From: Gemmatimonas sp.
GTDB taxonomy: Bacteria > Gemmatimonadota > Gemmatimonadetes > Gemmatimonadales > Gemmatimonadaceae
Assembly (NCBI GenBank): GCA_023910675.1
Contig: JAAVWC010000012.1
Coordinates: 62,001-126,000 of the forward strand
Direction: 5' to 3'
DNA length: 64,000 bases
This document shows, piece by piece, positions 55,062-63,966 of the stretch (its first letter is position 1; the number at the start of each line of letters is the position of its first letter). The notes beneath the pieces were generated by a model that had not been told where the DNA came from, made no database searches, and was given only the letters and a program-made list of their open reading frames with translations. The position numbers and the translations under genes are program-made.

Positions 55062-55619
55062 ATGCCCCCCACCTACTTCCCCACCCCCGACGCCTTCCGC
55101 GCGTGGCTGACGCAGCACCACGCGTCAGCCTCCGAACTGATCGTCGGCTTCCACAGGGTGGACAGCGGAACGCCCAGCATGACGTGGACGGAGAGTGTCC
55201 GCGAGGCGCTCTGCTTCGGCTGGATAGACGGCGTGCGCAGAAGTGTGGATGCCGAGCGTTACACCATTCGCTTTACGCCGCGCAAACGAGGAAGCAACTG
55301 GAGCGCGGTAAACGTGAAGCACGTCGAAGGGCTCACTGCGGCCGGTCGGATGCAACCCGCGGGGATTCGGGCCTTTGAAGCGCGTACGCCGAACAAGACC
55401 GGCGTGTACAGCTTTGAGCAGCGGTCGGCGGAGCTGCCGGAGCCGTATGCCGGCCTGCTCGCCGCCAATACCAAAGCCGCCACATTCTTTGCCACCCTGC
55501 CGGCTGGCTATCGCAAACAGACAATGTGGTGGATAGTAAGCGCCAAGCGTGAAGCCACCCGGGAAGCTCGGCTGGCCACGCTCATCGCCTGCTGCGCCCG
55601 TGGGGAGCGGCTGCCGTAG
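55062..55619 (+). CDS. YdeI/OmpD-associated family protein
   Basis: A 185-residue cytoplasmic protein. FPTPDAFRAWLTQHHASASEL, SVREALCFGWIDGVRRSVD, FTPRKRGSNWSAVN and the C-terminal AANTKAATFFATLPAGYRKQTMWW are typical of the family, in which members protect against bacteriocins and polymyxin. The molecular action is unknown. It follows the peptidase gene by 15 bp. Confidence 0.9.
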   Translation: MPPTYFPTPDAFRAWLTQHHASASELIVGFHRVDSGTPSMTWTESVREALCFGWIDGVRRSVDAERYTIRFTPRKRGSNWSAVNVKHVEGLTAAGRMQPAGIRAFEARTPNKTGVYSFEQRSAELPEPYAGLLAANTKAATFFATLPAGYRKQTMWWIVSAKREATREARLATLIACCARGERLP

Positions 55620-55628
55620 CGGGTTGGG

Positions 55629-57359
55629 CTACAACGCCCGCCGCTTCATCGCCTGCACTGCATAGTCCACCGCCCGTGCGGTCAGCGCCATGTACGTCAG
55701 CGACGGATTCTGACAGCCACTCGACGCCATGGCGGCGCCGTCGGTGATGAACAGGTTGGGGACGTCCCATGCCTGATTCCAAGCGTTCAGCACCGACGTC
55801 TTTGAGTCGCGCCCCATGCGCGCCGTGCCCATCTCATGATTGGCGTTCCCCATCGTGCTCGGTGGGCGCGTGGTGGGCTGAATGTTCTTTGCCCCGGCGG
55901 CCTCCAGCAACTCAGCCGCCCCAATCTTCATGTCGCGGTGCAACGCGAGTTCGTTGGGCGACCACTGTGTGCTGATGTGCAGCGAGGGAATACCCCACTT
56001 GTCGGTGAGCGTGGGATGCACCGTGGCCCGGTTGTGCGGCATGGGCAGCGTTTCACCATAGCCGTTGAAAGTCATGGTCCACGCACCCAGTTCGCGAAGC
56101 TGCTGCTTGAACGCTGCGCCAATGCCGGGCGCTCTCGTGAGCTGTTGCCACCCGCTGCGCTGCGCACCGCCCTGAAAGCCATAGCCTCGAATGAAGTCTG
56201 GGTGCGTGCTGCCGATGTTGCGAAACCGCGGCACATAGATGCCATTGGGGCGATTGCCCACCACCCGTTTGTCGAGGAACCCGTCAATGGTGCCCGTGGC
56301 GCCGGCATTCTTGATGTGGTCCATGATGTTGCGCCCCACCTGATCGCTCGCATTGGCGAGTCCGTTTTCCGCCCCGGTCGTTGCCGAGTTGAGCAGAATA
56401 CGGGCGCTCTCAATGGCACTGGCGCAGAGAAAGATCACCCGCGCCGAAAAGCGGTGCTCCTGTCCGGTTTGTCCATCAATCACATGAACACTGCGAATGC
56501 GCCGCGAAGACGGATCTATCTCGAGCGACCGGACAATACTGAACGGGCGCAGCGTGAGTCGGCCGGTGGCACGAGCCGCCGGGAGTGTGGCGTTAATGGA
56601 GCTGAAGTATGAGCGCGTCATGCAACCGCGCTGACACGGGCCGCAATAATGACAAGCGGCGCGTCCAGGCCGTGGCGCCGTGAGGATGGCGGCACGGCCA
56701 ATGGTGAGCACGCGATCGCGCCCGAAGCGCGCCGCAATGCCATTACGTACGTGCTGCTCCACCACATTGAGCGCCATGGGTGGATCGAAGACGCTGTCGG
56801 GCAAATGGGGAATGTTTTCCCGCTGCCCGGTCACCCCGATGAAGCGCTCCACGTGGTCGTACCACGGAGCAATATCGCGGTAGCGAATGGGCCAGTCGAC
56901 GCCCACGCCGTCGCGCAGATTGGCCTCGAAGTCGAGGTCACTCATACGATAGACCTGACGTCCCCAGATAATGGACTTGCCGCCCACCTGTCGTGCCCGG
57001 AACCAATCGAAGGGTTGATTGGCCGGCGTGCTGTAGGGGTTCTCGATGTCGTCAATCCAGTAGCGCTGGCTGATCTCGTCAAACGCTACCGAGTTGCGCT
57101 GCACGGGTTGACGCGCTTCGACCGCCCGCCGATCTCCCAGGCCGCGGAAGCGCATTTCGAATGGCGCCACGTGCTCTCGCGAGTCCCGGTCGGGCGACAC
57201 CGGGCGCCCGGCTTCGAGCACCAGAGTACGGAGCCCGCGCTCGGTGAGTTCTTTGGCGGCCCATCCACCGGTAATGCCCGACCCAATGACAATCGCGTCG
57301 TAGGTCACGGCGCGCGGTTGGATGTTGATGGGTCCACCGTCCAAGGACATGTGCGTCAT
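55629..57359 (-). CDS. GMC-family oxidoreductase, gluconate 2-dehydrogenase-like flavoprotein subunit
   Basis: A 576-residue FAD-dependent glucose-methanol-choline oxidoreductase. The ADP-binding motif is YDAIVIGSGITGGWAAKEL; the GMC body shows RARQVGGKSIIWGRQVYR and CHYCGPCQRGCMT, and the C-terminus has MGTARMG and TDGAAMASSGCQNPSLTYMAL as in membrane-bound sugar dehydrogenases. There is no signal peptide; export may occur with subunit 3. It follows the subunit-3-like gene by 6 bp. Confidence 0.92.
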   Translation of the reverse strand: MTHMSLDGGPINIQPRAVTYDAIVIGSGITGGWAAKELTERGLRTLVLEAGRPVSPDRDSREHVAPFEMRFRGLGDRRAVEARQPVQRNSVAFDEISQRYWIDDIENPYSTPANQPFDWFRARQVGGKSIIWGRQVYRMSDLDFEANLRDGVGVDWPIRYRDIAPWYDHVERFIGVTGQRENIPHLPDSVFDPPMALNVVEQHVRNGIAARFGRDRVLTIGRAAILTAPRPGRAACHYCGPCQRGCMTRSYFSSINATLPAARATGRLTLRPFSIVRSLEIDPSSRRIRSVHVIDGQTGQEHRFSARVIFLCASAIESARILLNSATTGAENGLANASDQVGRNIMDHIKNAGATGTIDGFLDKRVVGNRPNGIYVPRFRNIGSTHPDFIRGYGFQGGAQRSGWQQLTRAPGIGAAFKQQLRELGAWTMTFNGYGETLPMPHNRATVHPTLTDKWGIPSLHISTQWSPNELALHRDMKIGAAELLEAAGAKNIQPTTRPPSTMGNANHEMGTARMGRDSKTSVLNAWNQAWDVPNLFITDGAAMASSGCQNPSLTYMALTARAVDYAVQAMKRRAL

Positions 57360-57365
57360 GGCGAT

Positions 57366-57956
57366 TCAGCTCCGCACTGGGGCATTGCCATCGTAGCGCC
57401 CGGTGAGGGGCCAGGCGTCCAGGTGCTTACTCATCCCCGCTTCAGACGTGCAGTAGCCGAACACCGTGAGATACTTGAGCGTACTGAACCAGTGCGCGTT
57501 GGCGGCCGCGCCGTTGGTGCGGCGCAACGCCGTCACTTCGGCGTCGAGCGCCTCCAGCAACTCCACCCGGCGAGCGGCGGGCAACGCCACATACGACGCG
57601 CCTCCCAATGCCGCGGCGCGAGTTTCAAGCGTGGGCAGTCCCTTCAGCACCACGTCGCGTTCGGTGGGCGCATACCATTCGGCGAGCATGCGATCGATGA
57701 ACGGTGTGACGTTGGCGTCGGTCGCACCTGGGGTATTGGTGCGCGGAAGAATGTCCTCCGCCATCACCTGCACCGTGCGAGCCTGCGCGGCGGTGAGCGC
57801 GGCCCACACACGCTGACGGTCCGTGGGGTTGGCGAGCGTGGCGGCGGCGCGATGCACCTGTTCGCCAAGGGCGGCCACGTCGTCGAGCGACAGCTGATGC
57901 AGCGCCGCCAACGCACCGGTGGACATCACGAACTGCAGAAGATCACGTCGTTCCAT
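57366..57956 (-). CDS. Gluconate 2-dehydrogenase subunit 3-like protein
   Basis: A 196-residue small subunit: MERRDLLQFVMSTGALAAL has a twin-arginine-like start, and VMAEDILPRTNTPGATDANV and FIDRMLAEWY are the family signature. It pairs with the GMC flavoprotein encoded next and may carry it through the Tat pathway. The start at 57956 is chosen because the preceding 40 codons overlap the upstream gene. Confidence 0.9.
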   Translation of the reverse strand: MERRDLLQFVMSTGALAALHQLSLDDVAALGEQVHRAAATLANPTDRQRVWAALTAAQARTVQVMAEDILPRTNTPGATDANVTPFIDRMLAEWYAPTERDVVLKGLPTLETRAAALGGASYVALPAARRVELLEALDAEVTALRRTNGAAANAHWFSTLKYLTVFGYCTSEAGMSKHLDAWPLTGRYDGNAPVRS

Positions 57957-57964
57957 GGGGTCTC

Positions 57965-58858
57965 CTATCGCGTGACGCGCACGTTGTGCGCTTCGAGATA
58001 GCGACGAGAGCTTTCGGCGTAATACCGAGGCGACTGGGCAGGATCGGGCACGCCATCCAGCTCCACAATACCCCAACCGGCAAAGCCGGTGGCGTTGAGT
58101 GCCGCGAGTACGCTGGGCAGATCGACGCGCCCCGCGCCGAGTTCACGAAAGCGGTACGACGTTGCGGATCCGCCCGGAGCAGGCTGCTCCAGATCCTTGA
58201 GGTGCACGACGGCAATGCGTGACGCGTATTGCGATACCGCCGCGACCGGATCACCACCGGCAGCCTGCCAGTGGGCGACATCGAGCAGCAGCTTCACATG
58301 ATCGGCATTGGCAGCATCGAGTATGCGGGCCACTTCGTCGGGGCGCTCTCCCAGTGCATCCATGTGATTGTGGTACACCAGCGTCACGCCTTCGTCGGCC
58401 ATGCGGGCGCCAATGTCGGAGAGGGCGCGTCCCATGCGAAGGTAGTCGTCGGCCTGCGGCGTTTGATTGCGCGGGCGTTCGTCGGTCACCTGGACGTAGC
58501 GGCAGCCAGCCGCGCGGGCGAAGCGCGCGTGTTGCGTGTGCAGTGCTGCGGATTCAGCCAGTCGCGCCGCTTCAAAGGGCACACTGCCACTGGAGAGCAC
58601 GGGGAACGCCAAATGATGTTGGGCGAGCAGTGCCTTGAGTGCGTCAGGCGTCTCGCGCCAGCGCTGTACGGCAGACGCCCGCAGCTGTATCCCGGGATAG
58701 CCGGCCGCGGCAATATCGGTAATGGCCGCCGGATCGTTGCCGCCCCAGGTGATGGCGGCACAGCCCACCTGCATGGGGGCGACCCAAGAGGTTCCTGTCC
58801 CCGTGGCCCAGGTAGCCACGCCCAGTCCGCTGTAGCGGAGGAATTCGCGTCGATGCAT
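57965..58858 (-). CDS. Exported sugar phosphate isomerase/epimerase-like protein
   Basis: A 297-residue TIM-barrel protein: MHRREFLRYSGLGV is a Tat-type signal, then AAITWGGNDPAAITDIAAAGY, GVTLVYHNHMDALGE with metal-binding His, LLLDVAHWQAAGGDP and VVHLKDLEQPAPGG. First gene of an operon with the subunit 3 and GMC genes, a combination seen in sugar oxidation loci; the substrate is unknown. Confidence 0.88.
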   Translation of the reverse strand: MHRREFLRYSGLGVATWATGTGTSWVAPMQVGCAAITWGGNDPAAITDIAAAGYPGIQLRASAVQRWRETPDALKALLAQHHLAFPVLSSGSVPFEAARLAESAALHTQHARFARAAGCRYVQVTDERPRNQTPQADDYLRMGRALSDIGARMADEGVTLVYHNHMDALGERPDEVARILDAANADHVKLLLDVAHWQAAGGDPVAAVSQYASRIAVVHLKDLEQPAPGGSATSYRFRELGAGRVDLPSVLAALNATGFAGWGIVELDGVPDPAQSPRYYAESSRRYLEAHNVRVTR

Positions 58859-59058
58859 GGGGGATATTGGCGCGCGGCCCCTTGGTTGGTAAGCGGCGCA
58901 CTGCCATGCCAAGGCGCCCATCACGAGGGGAAAACTGACTGCGTTCAACTCCAGACCCATTACGCAAACCCACCGCCCGGAACTGATCGGTTTTGAGTCG
59001 TGGGTTCGAGTTGTTTTCGTGAGTGTCATGCGTTCAGGTGCCCCGCCTATATTGCGAA

Positions 59059-60327
59059 ATGACCGACCCCGTCCACGCCCCCGTCCCCGGTTTCCGCCCC
59101 GTGCCCCGCACGGGCGTCATTTACGTCATGGACCGCGCGAAGGAATTCGGCTTCCGCGCTGGTGCCGACGGGTGGTGCAACCTAGGTCAGGGGCAACCGG
59201 AGACCGGTCCGCTCCCGGGCTCGCCGGAACGCCCGAGCGATGTCACCATCAGCGCGGACGATTACGAGTACGCGCCGGTGGGTGGCATCGATGCGCTGCG
59301 GCGCGCGGTCGCGAACTTGTACAACGCGCGCTACCGCCAGGGCAAAGCCAGTCAGTACGGCCCCGAAAACGTGTGCATCTGCGGTGGCGGACGCTCGTCG
59401 CTCACGCGCGTCGTCGCCTCGTTGGGCAACGTGAACCTTGGCCACGTGCTCCCCGACTACACCGCGTACGAAGAGCTGCTGGAGATTTTCGGGACCTTCA
59501 GTGCCATTCCGTTGCTGCTCGAACCCGAAGCGGGCTACGCGCTCAGCACCAAGAACCTGCGCCGGGAAATCACCGGCCGCGGACTGGGCGCGCTGCTGCT
59601 CTCCAACCCCGCGAACCCCACGGGCCGTGTCCTGCGCGGCAGTGCGTTGGCCGCGTGGGTGCACGAGGCCCGTGAGCTCAAGTGCACGCTCATCCTCGAC
59701 GAGTTCTACTCCCACTATCTGTGGGATGAAGGCTTGGTGGAAGGCGCGACGGTGAGCGCTGCCGAGTTCGTCGACGATGTGAACGCCGACCCGGTGGTCA
59801 TCCTCGACGGGCTCACCAAGGGGTGGCGGTGCCCGGGGTGGCGCCTCAGCTGGATCGTGGGGCCGGCCAGTGTGATCGAGGCTGCCACGAGCGCCGGGAG
59901 CTTCCTCGACGGCGGCGGCAACCGCCCGCTGCAGGAAGCGGCGTGCACGTTGCTCGAGCCCACCCGCGCCCGCCAGGAAGTCGTCGCCATTCACGAGGCC
60001 TTCGCGCGCAAGCGCCGCATTCTCGTCGACGGACTCCGTGCGGCCGGCCTCACCGTCGAGCACGAGCCCGACGGTGGCTTCTACGTGTGGGGCAGCGTGG
60101 CGTCGCTCCCTGCCCCGCTCAACGACGGCGAAGCGTTCTTCGAAGCGGCGCTTGGCGAAAAGGTCATCACCGTGCCGGGCATGTTCTTCGACATCAACCC
60201 CGGCAAGCGTCGCGCCGACCACACGTCACGCTTCCGGCAGTACATGCGCTTCTCGTTCGGCCCCGACGAACGGTCGGTGACGGACGCGGTGGCGAGGCTG
60301 GGGGCAATGGTGGACCGGGCGCGGTAG
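59059..60327 (+). CDS. Class I/II pyridoxal-phosphate aminotransferase
   Basis: A 422-residue fold-type I aminotransferase. Seen: WCNLGQGQPETGPL, ADDYEYAPVGGIDALRRAVA, SNPANPTGRVL, ILDEFYSHYLW and the PLP-binding lysine in LDGLTKGWRCPGWRLSW (near residue 254). It transfers an amino group between an amino acid and a 2-oxo acid; the substrate is not predicted. The ATG at 59059 precedes TDPVHAPVPG. Confidence 0.9.
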   Translation: MTDPVHAPVPGFRPVPRTGVIYVMDRAKEFGFRAGADGWCNLGQGQPETGPLPGSPERPSDVTISADDYEYAPVGGIDALRRAVANLYNARYRQGKASQYGPENVCICGGGRSSLTRVVASLGNVNLGHVLPDYTAYEELLEIFGTFSAIPLLLEPEAGYALSTKNLRREITGRGLGALLLSNPANPTGRVLRGSALAAWVHEARELKCTLILDEFYSHYLWDEGLVEGATVSAAEFVDDVNADPVVILDGLTKGWRCPGWRLSWIVGPASVIEAATSAGSFLDGGGNRPLQEAACTLLEPTRARQEVVAIHEAFARKRRILVDGLRAAGLTVEHEPDGGFYVWGSVASLPAPLNDGEAFFEAALGEKVITVPGMFFDINPGKRRADHTSRFRQYMRFSFGPDERSVTDAVARLGAMVDRAR

Positions 60328-60339
60328 TAGTTCTCCGCT

Positions 60340-60430
60340 CCTGCCGTCTGTAGTTGCTGCGGTCTGCCGTCTCGGGGCGGACCCGCGGCATCGCGCCGAG
60401 ACGGCAGAACGCAGGGTTTTAGACGGCAGG
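60340..60430. repeat. Nested intergenic palindrome, four copies of a CTGCCGTCT core
   Basis: The outer arms CCTGCCGTCT (60340-60349) and AGACGGCAGG (60421-60430) enclose a 13-bp perfect stem, 60363-60375 with 60396-60408, built on the same core. TTTT follows the inner stem. It may be a terminator for the aminotransferase or a REP-like element. Confidence 0.75.
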
Positions 60431-60461
60431 GACGCAGGGGCACTGCCCCCCCGCTTGCCCA

Positions 60462-60485
60462 GAAGTTTAGTCTTGCCTAAACTTC
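60462..60485. promoter_or_regulatory. DtxR/MntR-like operator before the TonB receptor gene
   Basis: GAAGTTTAG and CTAAACTTC form a perfect 9-bp inverted repeat around TCTTGC. The core TTTAGTCTTGCCTAAA is close to sites bound by DtxR/MntR-family repressors. It ends 4 bp before the start codon, so a bound repressor would block transcription or initiation. No such regulator lies in the window. Confidence 0.65.
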
Positions 60486-60489
60486 AATT

Positions 60490-62466
60490 ATGCCCGTTAC
60501 GCTTATTGTCTTTTGCCTCGCCGCGACGCTCCCGCAGCCCCCGGCGCGGGACTCCGTCAAACGCGCCGCCGCCGACTCCGCGCGGGCCCTGCCCACCATG
60601 CAGGTCACCGCGACCGCGGTCGCCACTGACGCGCGCCGCACCGCCCAGCCCACCGCCCAGCTCGCCGGCGCCGCGCTCCGCCGCAGCCAGGGCGCCTCGC
60701 TCGGCGAGACGCTCGAACTCATCCCCGGCGTCCGCTCCCTCTCCATGACCACCGGTATCGGCAAGCCCGTCATTCGCGGGCTCACCAACAACCGCGTGGT
60801 CACGCTCGCCAACGGGCAGCGCACCGAGACGCAGCAGTGGGGGCACGACCACTCGCCCAATGTCGAAAGCGCCGACGCCGAGCGACTCGAAGTCGTGAAG
60901 GGTCCGGCCAGTGTGCTCTACGGCAGCGATGCGCTTGGCGGCGTGGTGAACGTCGTACGCCGACGACTGCCAAGCGCCGAAGGGCCCCAGGACGTCACTC
61001 GAGGCCGGCTCTCGGTCGCGTACAACTCGGCGAACCTCTCCCCCTCAGCAACGCTCGTGACTGAAGGCGCGCGCGGCAGTTTCGGGTGGCGTCTCTCGGG
61101 CACAGGACGCAATGCCCGTGATCTCCAAACCCCGGGTGGGGCCGTCTTCAACACAGGTAACCGCACGGGCTACCTCGAGGCGGCCACCGGATGGCACGGC
61201 ACCCGTCACGACGTCGAGTTCACCGCCTCATCGCGCGACGAAACCATTCGTATTGCCGACGATCCGATCACCTCGCCGGGGTACGACGGCCGCCAACGTA
61301 TTCGCACGCAGCGGCTCACGCTCGAGAGCAACGTGCGATACGGAGCGCAACGCCTGCAACTGCAGGCGGGCTACGAAGACAACCGGCGCGCCGAGTTCGA
61401 CGGGGCGACCACCCCTGACGTGACGCTCGGCTTGCGGTCACGGACAGCCACGGCCTTTGCGCATTGGCATCACGCGCCGTGGGCCGGCTTTACGGGGGTG
61501 ATCGGCACCGCCGTACAGAGCACACAGTTCCGCACCTTCGGCAACGAAACCCTCATTCCGGACAACCGCACCCAGTCCGCGGGGCTGTACCTGCTCGAGC
61601 AGCGCACGCTCGGCGACTGGTCCCTCTCCGGCGGTGCGCGCTACGACCTACGCTCTCTGAGTACGCCGGGCAACAGCGTGCTGCAGCTGGCACCCACGTC
61701 ACGACGGTTCGATGCCGCCACAGGTACGCTCGGCGCGGTCTACAAGGCGACGGCGCCGGTCTCGCTCGCGTTCAATGTCGCCCGCGGGTTCCGCGCCCCC
61801 AGCGCCAGTGATCTGTTCGCCAACGGCTTTCACGAAGGGACGCGCGCCTTCGAGATCGGGCGTGCGGATCTCCGCGTGGAGACCAGTGTCAACACCGACC
61901 TGGGACTGCGCCTGCGCACCGCCCGCGTGAGTGGCGAAGTGACCGGCTACGTGAACCGCATCAGCGACTACATCTACCTCGCGCCGGTAGGGATGCCGGG
62001 ACGCGCGCTCGATTCGCTCGAAGTGCGGCAGGGTGACGCGCGACTCGTGGGCATCGAGGCCGCCTTTACCGTTCCACTCACCAGTACGCTCTCCTTCTCG
62101 ACAAGCACGGACATGGTGCATGCGACGAACACCGTCGATCGCACCGCCCTGCCCTTCGTCCCCCCCATGCGCGCGACCGGGGCACTGCGCTGGGAAGAGA
62201 AAGGCCCGGGTAAGTCACTCTCGCTCAGTGGCGAGTGGAACGCGCGCCAGTCGCGCACCTTCCGCGACGACCTCGCGCCGCCGGCGTGGGCGGTGCTGCA
62301 CGCGTCGGCCGGTTTCAGTCGGCTTACGTCTCGTGGACTCGTCCATGTCGACCTCTCGGTGCGCAACTTGACCAACCACCGCTATCGCGACTTCATGTCG
62401 CGGTACAAGGAGTTTGCCGACGCGGCGGGGCGCGCCATCGTGCTCCGGCTGAGCACGGATCTCTAA
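60490..62466 (+). CDS. TonB-dependent receptor, ZnuD-like
   Basis: A 658-residue outer-membrane receptor. Signal peptide up to about residue 15; plug ATAVATDARRTAQP, GETLELIPGVRS, GKPVIRGLTNNRVVTLANGQ, then ETQQWGHDHSPNVESADAER and VVKGPASVLYGSDALGGVVNV. The QQWGHDHSPNV segment, with two His, is characteristic of ZnuD/TdfJ-type metal receptors. The barrel ends with FADAAGRAIVLRLSTDL. The palindrome just upstream suggests metal-dependent control; zinc or manganese import is an inference from both. Confidence 0.9.
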   Translation: MPVTLIVFCLAATLPQPPARDSVKRAAADSARALPTMQVTATAVATDARRTAQPTAQLAGAALRRSQGASLGETLELIPGVRSLSMTTGIGKPVIRGLTNNRVVTLANGQRTETQQWGHDHSPNVESADAERLEVVKGPASVLYGSDALGGVVNVVRRRLPSAEGPQDVTRGRLSVAYNSANLSPSATLVTEGARGSFGWRLSGTGRNARDLQTPGGAVFNTGNRTGYLEAATGWHGTRHDVEFTASSRDETIRIADDPITSPGYDGRQRIRTQRLTLESNVRYGAQRLQLQAGYEDNRRAEFDGATTPDVTLGLRSRTATAFAHWHHAPWAGFTGVIGTAVQSTQFRTFGNETLIPDNRTQSAGLYLLEQRTLGDWSLSGGARYDLRSLSTPGNSVLQLAPTSRRFDAATGTLGAVYKATAPVSLAFNVARGFRAPSASDLFANGFHEGTRAFEIGRADLRVETSVNTDLGLRLRTARVSGEVTGYVNRISDYIYLAPVGMPGRALDSLEVRQGDARLVGIEAAFTVPLTSTLSFSTSTDMVHATNTVDRTALPFVPPMRATGALRWEEKGPGKSLSLSGEWNARQSRTFRDDLAPPAWAVLHASAGFSRLTSRGLVHVDLSVRNLTNHRYRDFMSRYKEFADAAGRAIVLRLSTDL

Positions 62467-62485
62467 CGGACAGTAAACTGTTGGC

Positions 62486-63904
62486 ATGACTGCCAACGCG
62501 ATGATCTCAGACAGCGTCCGCCGCTTTGCCTCTGTCGCTACAGTGGTGGCGCTCCACCTCACGTCCGAGTTGCCCGCTCAGACGGCGCCGAGCTGGGCGC
62601 CCACGCTCGACTCCATTGCCCGTAGCGCGTTGGCCACGTCACGATCGCCCGGCGCCACGGTGGCGGTGGTCGTGAATGGACAGCTGGCGTACGCCAAGGG
62701 GTATGGCCTCGCCAACATCGAGACGCAGCAGCCCATGACGGCCGAAATGCTGCTGCGCGTCGGATCGGTGACGAAGATGTTCACCGGCACCATGCTCGCC
62801 TCGCTCGCTGAAAGTCGTGAGCTCGACATGGAACGACCGATCAGTGCGTATGTCCTCACGCTCGCGGGCAAGCGAGTGGGCGCCGTGACGACGCAACAGC
62901 TCATGACACACAGCGCCGGCTTTATCGACAACGCCGTGGCCTACGGGCGCATGGGCGAAGGCGCCTTGGGCGAAGTGATGCGTGAGGTGAACGACACGCT
63001 CATGTTCACCGGCGCCGGTCGGACCTTCTCGTATTCGAACCCGAGCATCAGCATGGCCGGCTACGTGGGCGAAGTTGCCGGCAAGCAGCGCTTTGCGTCT
63101 CTCGTGGAATCGCGGGTGTTGCGTCCCGTCGGAATGAAGCTCAGTACCTTCAAGCCGCTCGAAGCGCTGACGTATCCCACCGCGATGGGACACGTGGCGA
63201 CCGGCGCGAATGGCGCCATGGCGGTCGTACGCCCCATGACCGAGAACACGGCGCAGTGGGCCGCGGGCTTTCTCTTCTCGAACGCGCCCGAGCTCGCGCG
63301 CTTCACCATCGCGCTCATGAACAGCGGCGTCATTGACGGCAAGGACGCTTTGCCGCGCGGCGTCGTTCGCCGAGCGACGACCGGGTATGTGCCGCACGCC
63401 GGCGGGAGCGGGCTCGACTCCGCCATGTACGGGTACGGCCTTGTCGTGGGCAGCGCGCGTGTAAACGGAAAACCGGAACGGGTATGGACGCACGGCGGCG
63501 CCATCAATGGCTACAACGCCGACGTCATCATGCTTCCTGAACGAAACGTTGCCGTCATCGTGCTGGCGAATGGTCCGGGCAGTGGCAACGCCGCGATTCG
63601 CGATGGCGCGCTGCGGCTGGTGCTCGGCACACCACTCGCCTACGTCCCGCGTGCCGAGGCACGCGAGCTCACCGCCGCCGAACAGTCGGCGCTCGTCGGG
63701 AAGTTCGCGATGGGCGGTGTGACGGTGGAGTTTACGCAGACCAACGGGGCGCTGATGTTCAAGCAGGGCGCCGTGACGGCGCCCGTGCGCGGCGGCGCGC
63801 CGGGAGAAATCCTGATCGGTACGCAGCGCATGTTCACGCGCACCGAAAATGGCACCGTGATGTACGTGTACACAGGATCGCGCGCCTTGGCGCGTCAGCC
63901 GTAA
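62486..63904 (+). CDS. Exported serine hydrolase, class C beta-lactamase-like
   Basis: A 472-residue secreted protein with a signal peptide (SVATVVALHLTSELPAQ). The penicillin-binding-type motifs are SVTK (near residue 93), YSN in FSYSNPS (near 181) and HGG in WTHGGAINGY (near 335). It is likely a peptidase or esterase on peptidoglycan or other amides. A C-terminal beta-domain (VEFTQTNGALMFKQ) is also seen. Its start codon lies in the loop of a perfect hairpin (GTTGGC with GCCAAC, 62480-62497), and it begins 19 bp after the receptor gene. Confidence 0.92.
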   Translation: MTANAMISDSVRRFASVATVVALHLTSELPAQTAPSWAPTLDSIARSALATSRSPGATVAVVVNGQLAYAKGYGLANIETQQPMTAEMLLRVGSVTKMFTGTMLASLAESRELDMERPISAYVLTLAGKRVGAVTTQQLMTHSAGFIDNAVAYGRMGEGALGEVMREVNDTLMFTGAGRTFSYSNPSISMAGYVGEVAGKQRFASLVESRVLRPVGMKLSTFKPLEALTYPTAMGHVATGANGAMAVVRPMTENTAQWAAGFLFSNAPELARFTIALMNSGVIDGKDALPRGVVRRATTGYVPHAGGSGLDSAMYGYGLVVGSARVNGKPERVWTHGGAINGYNADVIMLPERNVAVIVLANGPGSGNAAIRDGALRLVLGTPLAYVPRAEARELTAAEQSALVGKFAMGGVTVEFTQTNGALMFKQGAVTAPVRGGAPGEILIGTQRMFTRTENGTVMYVYTGSRALARQP

Positions 63905-63940
63905 CAACTGGTGACCACGGCAGCCGTACCGGGCACGCTC

Positions 63941-63966
63941 GCTGACGCGTATCTCATCGCGTCAGC
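63941..63966 (+). terminator. Hairpin after the serine hydrolase gene
   Basis: GCTGACGCG at 63941-63949 pairs perfectly with CGCGTCAGC at 63958-63966. It begins 36 bp after the stop. No T-run. On the minus strand a 34-codon open stretch ends at 63895, so part of a convergent gene cannot be excluded. Confidence 0.5.
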
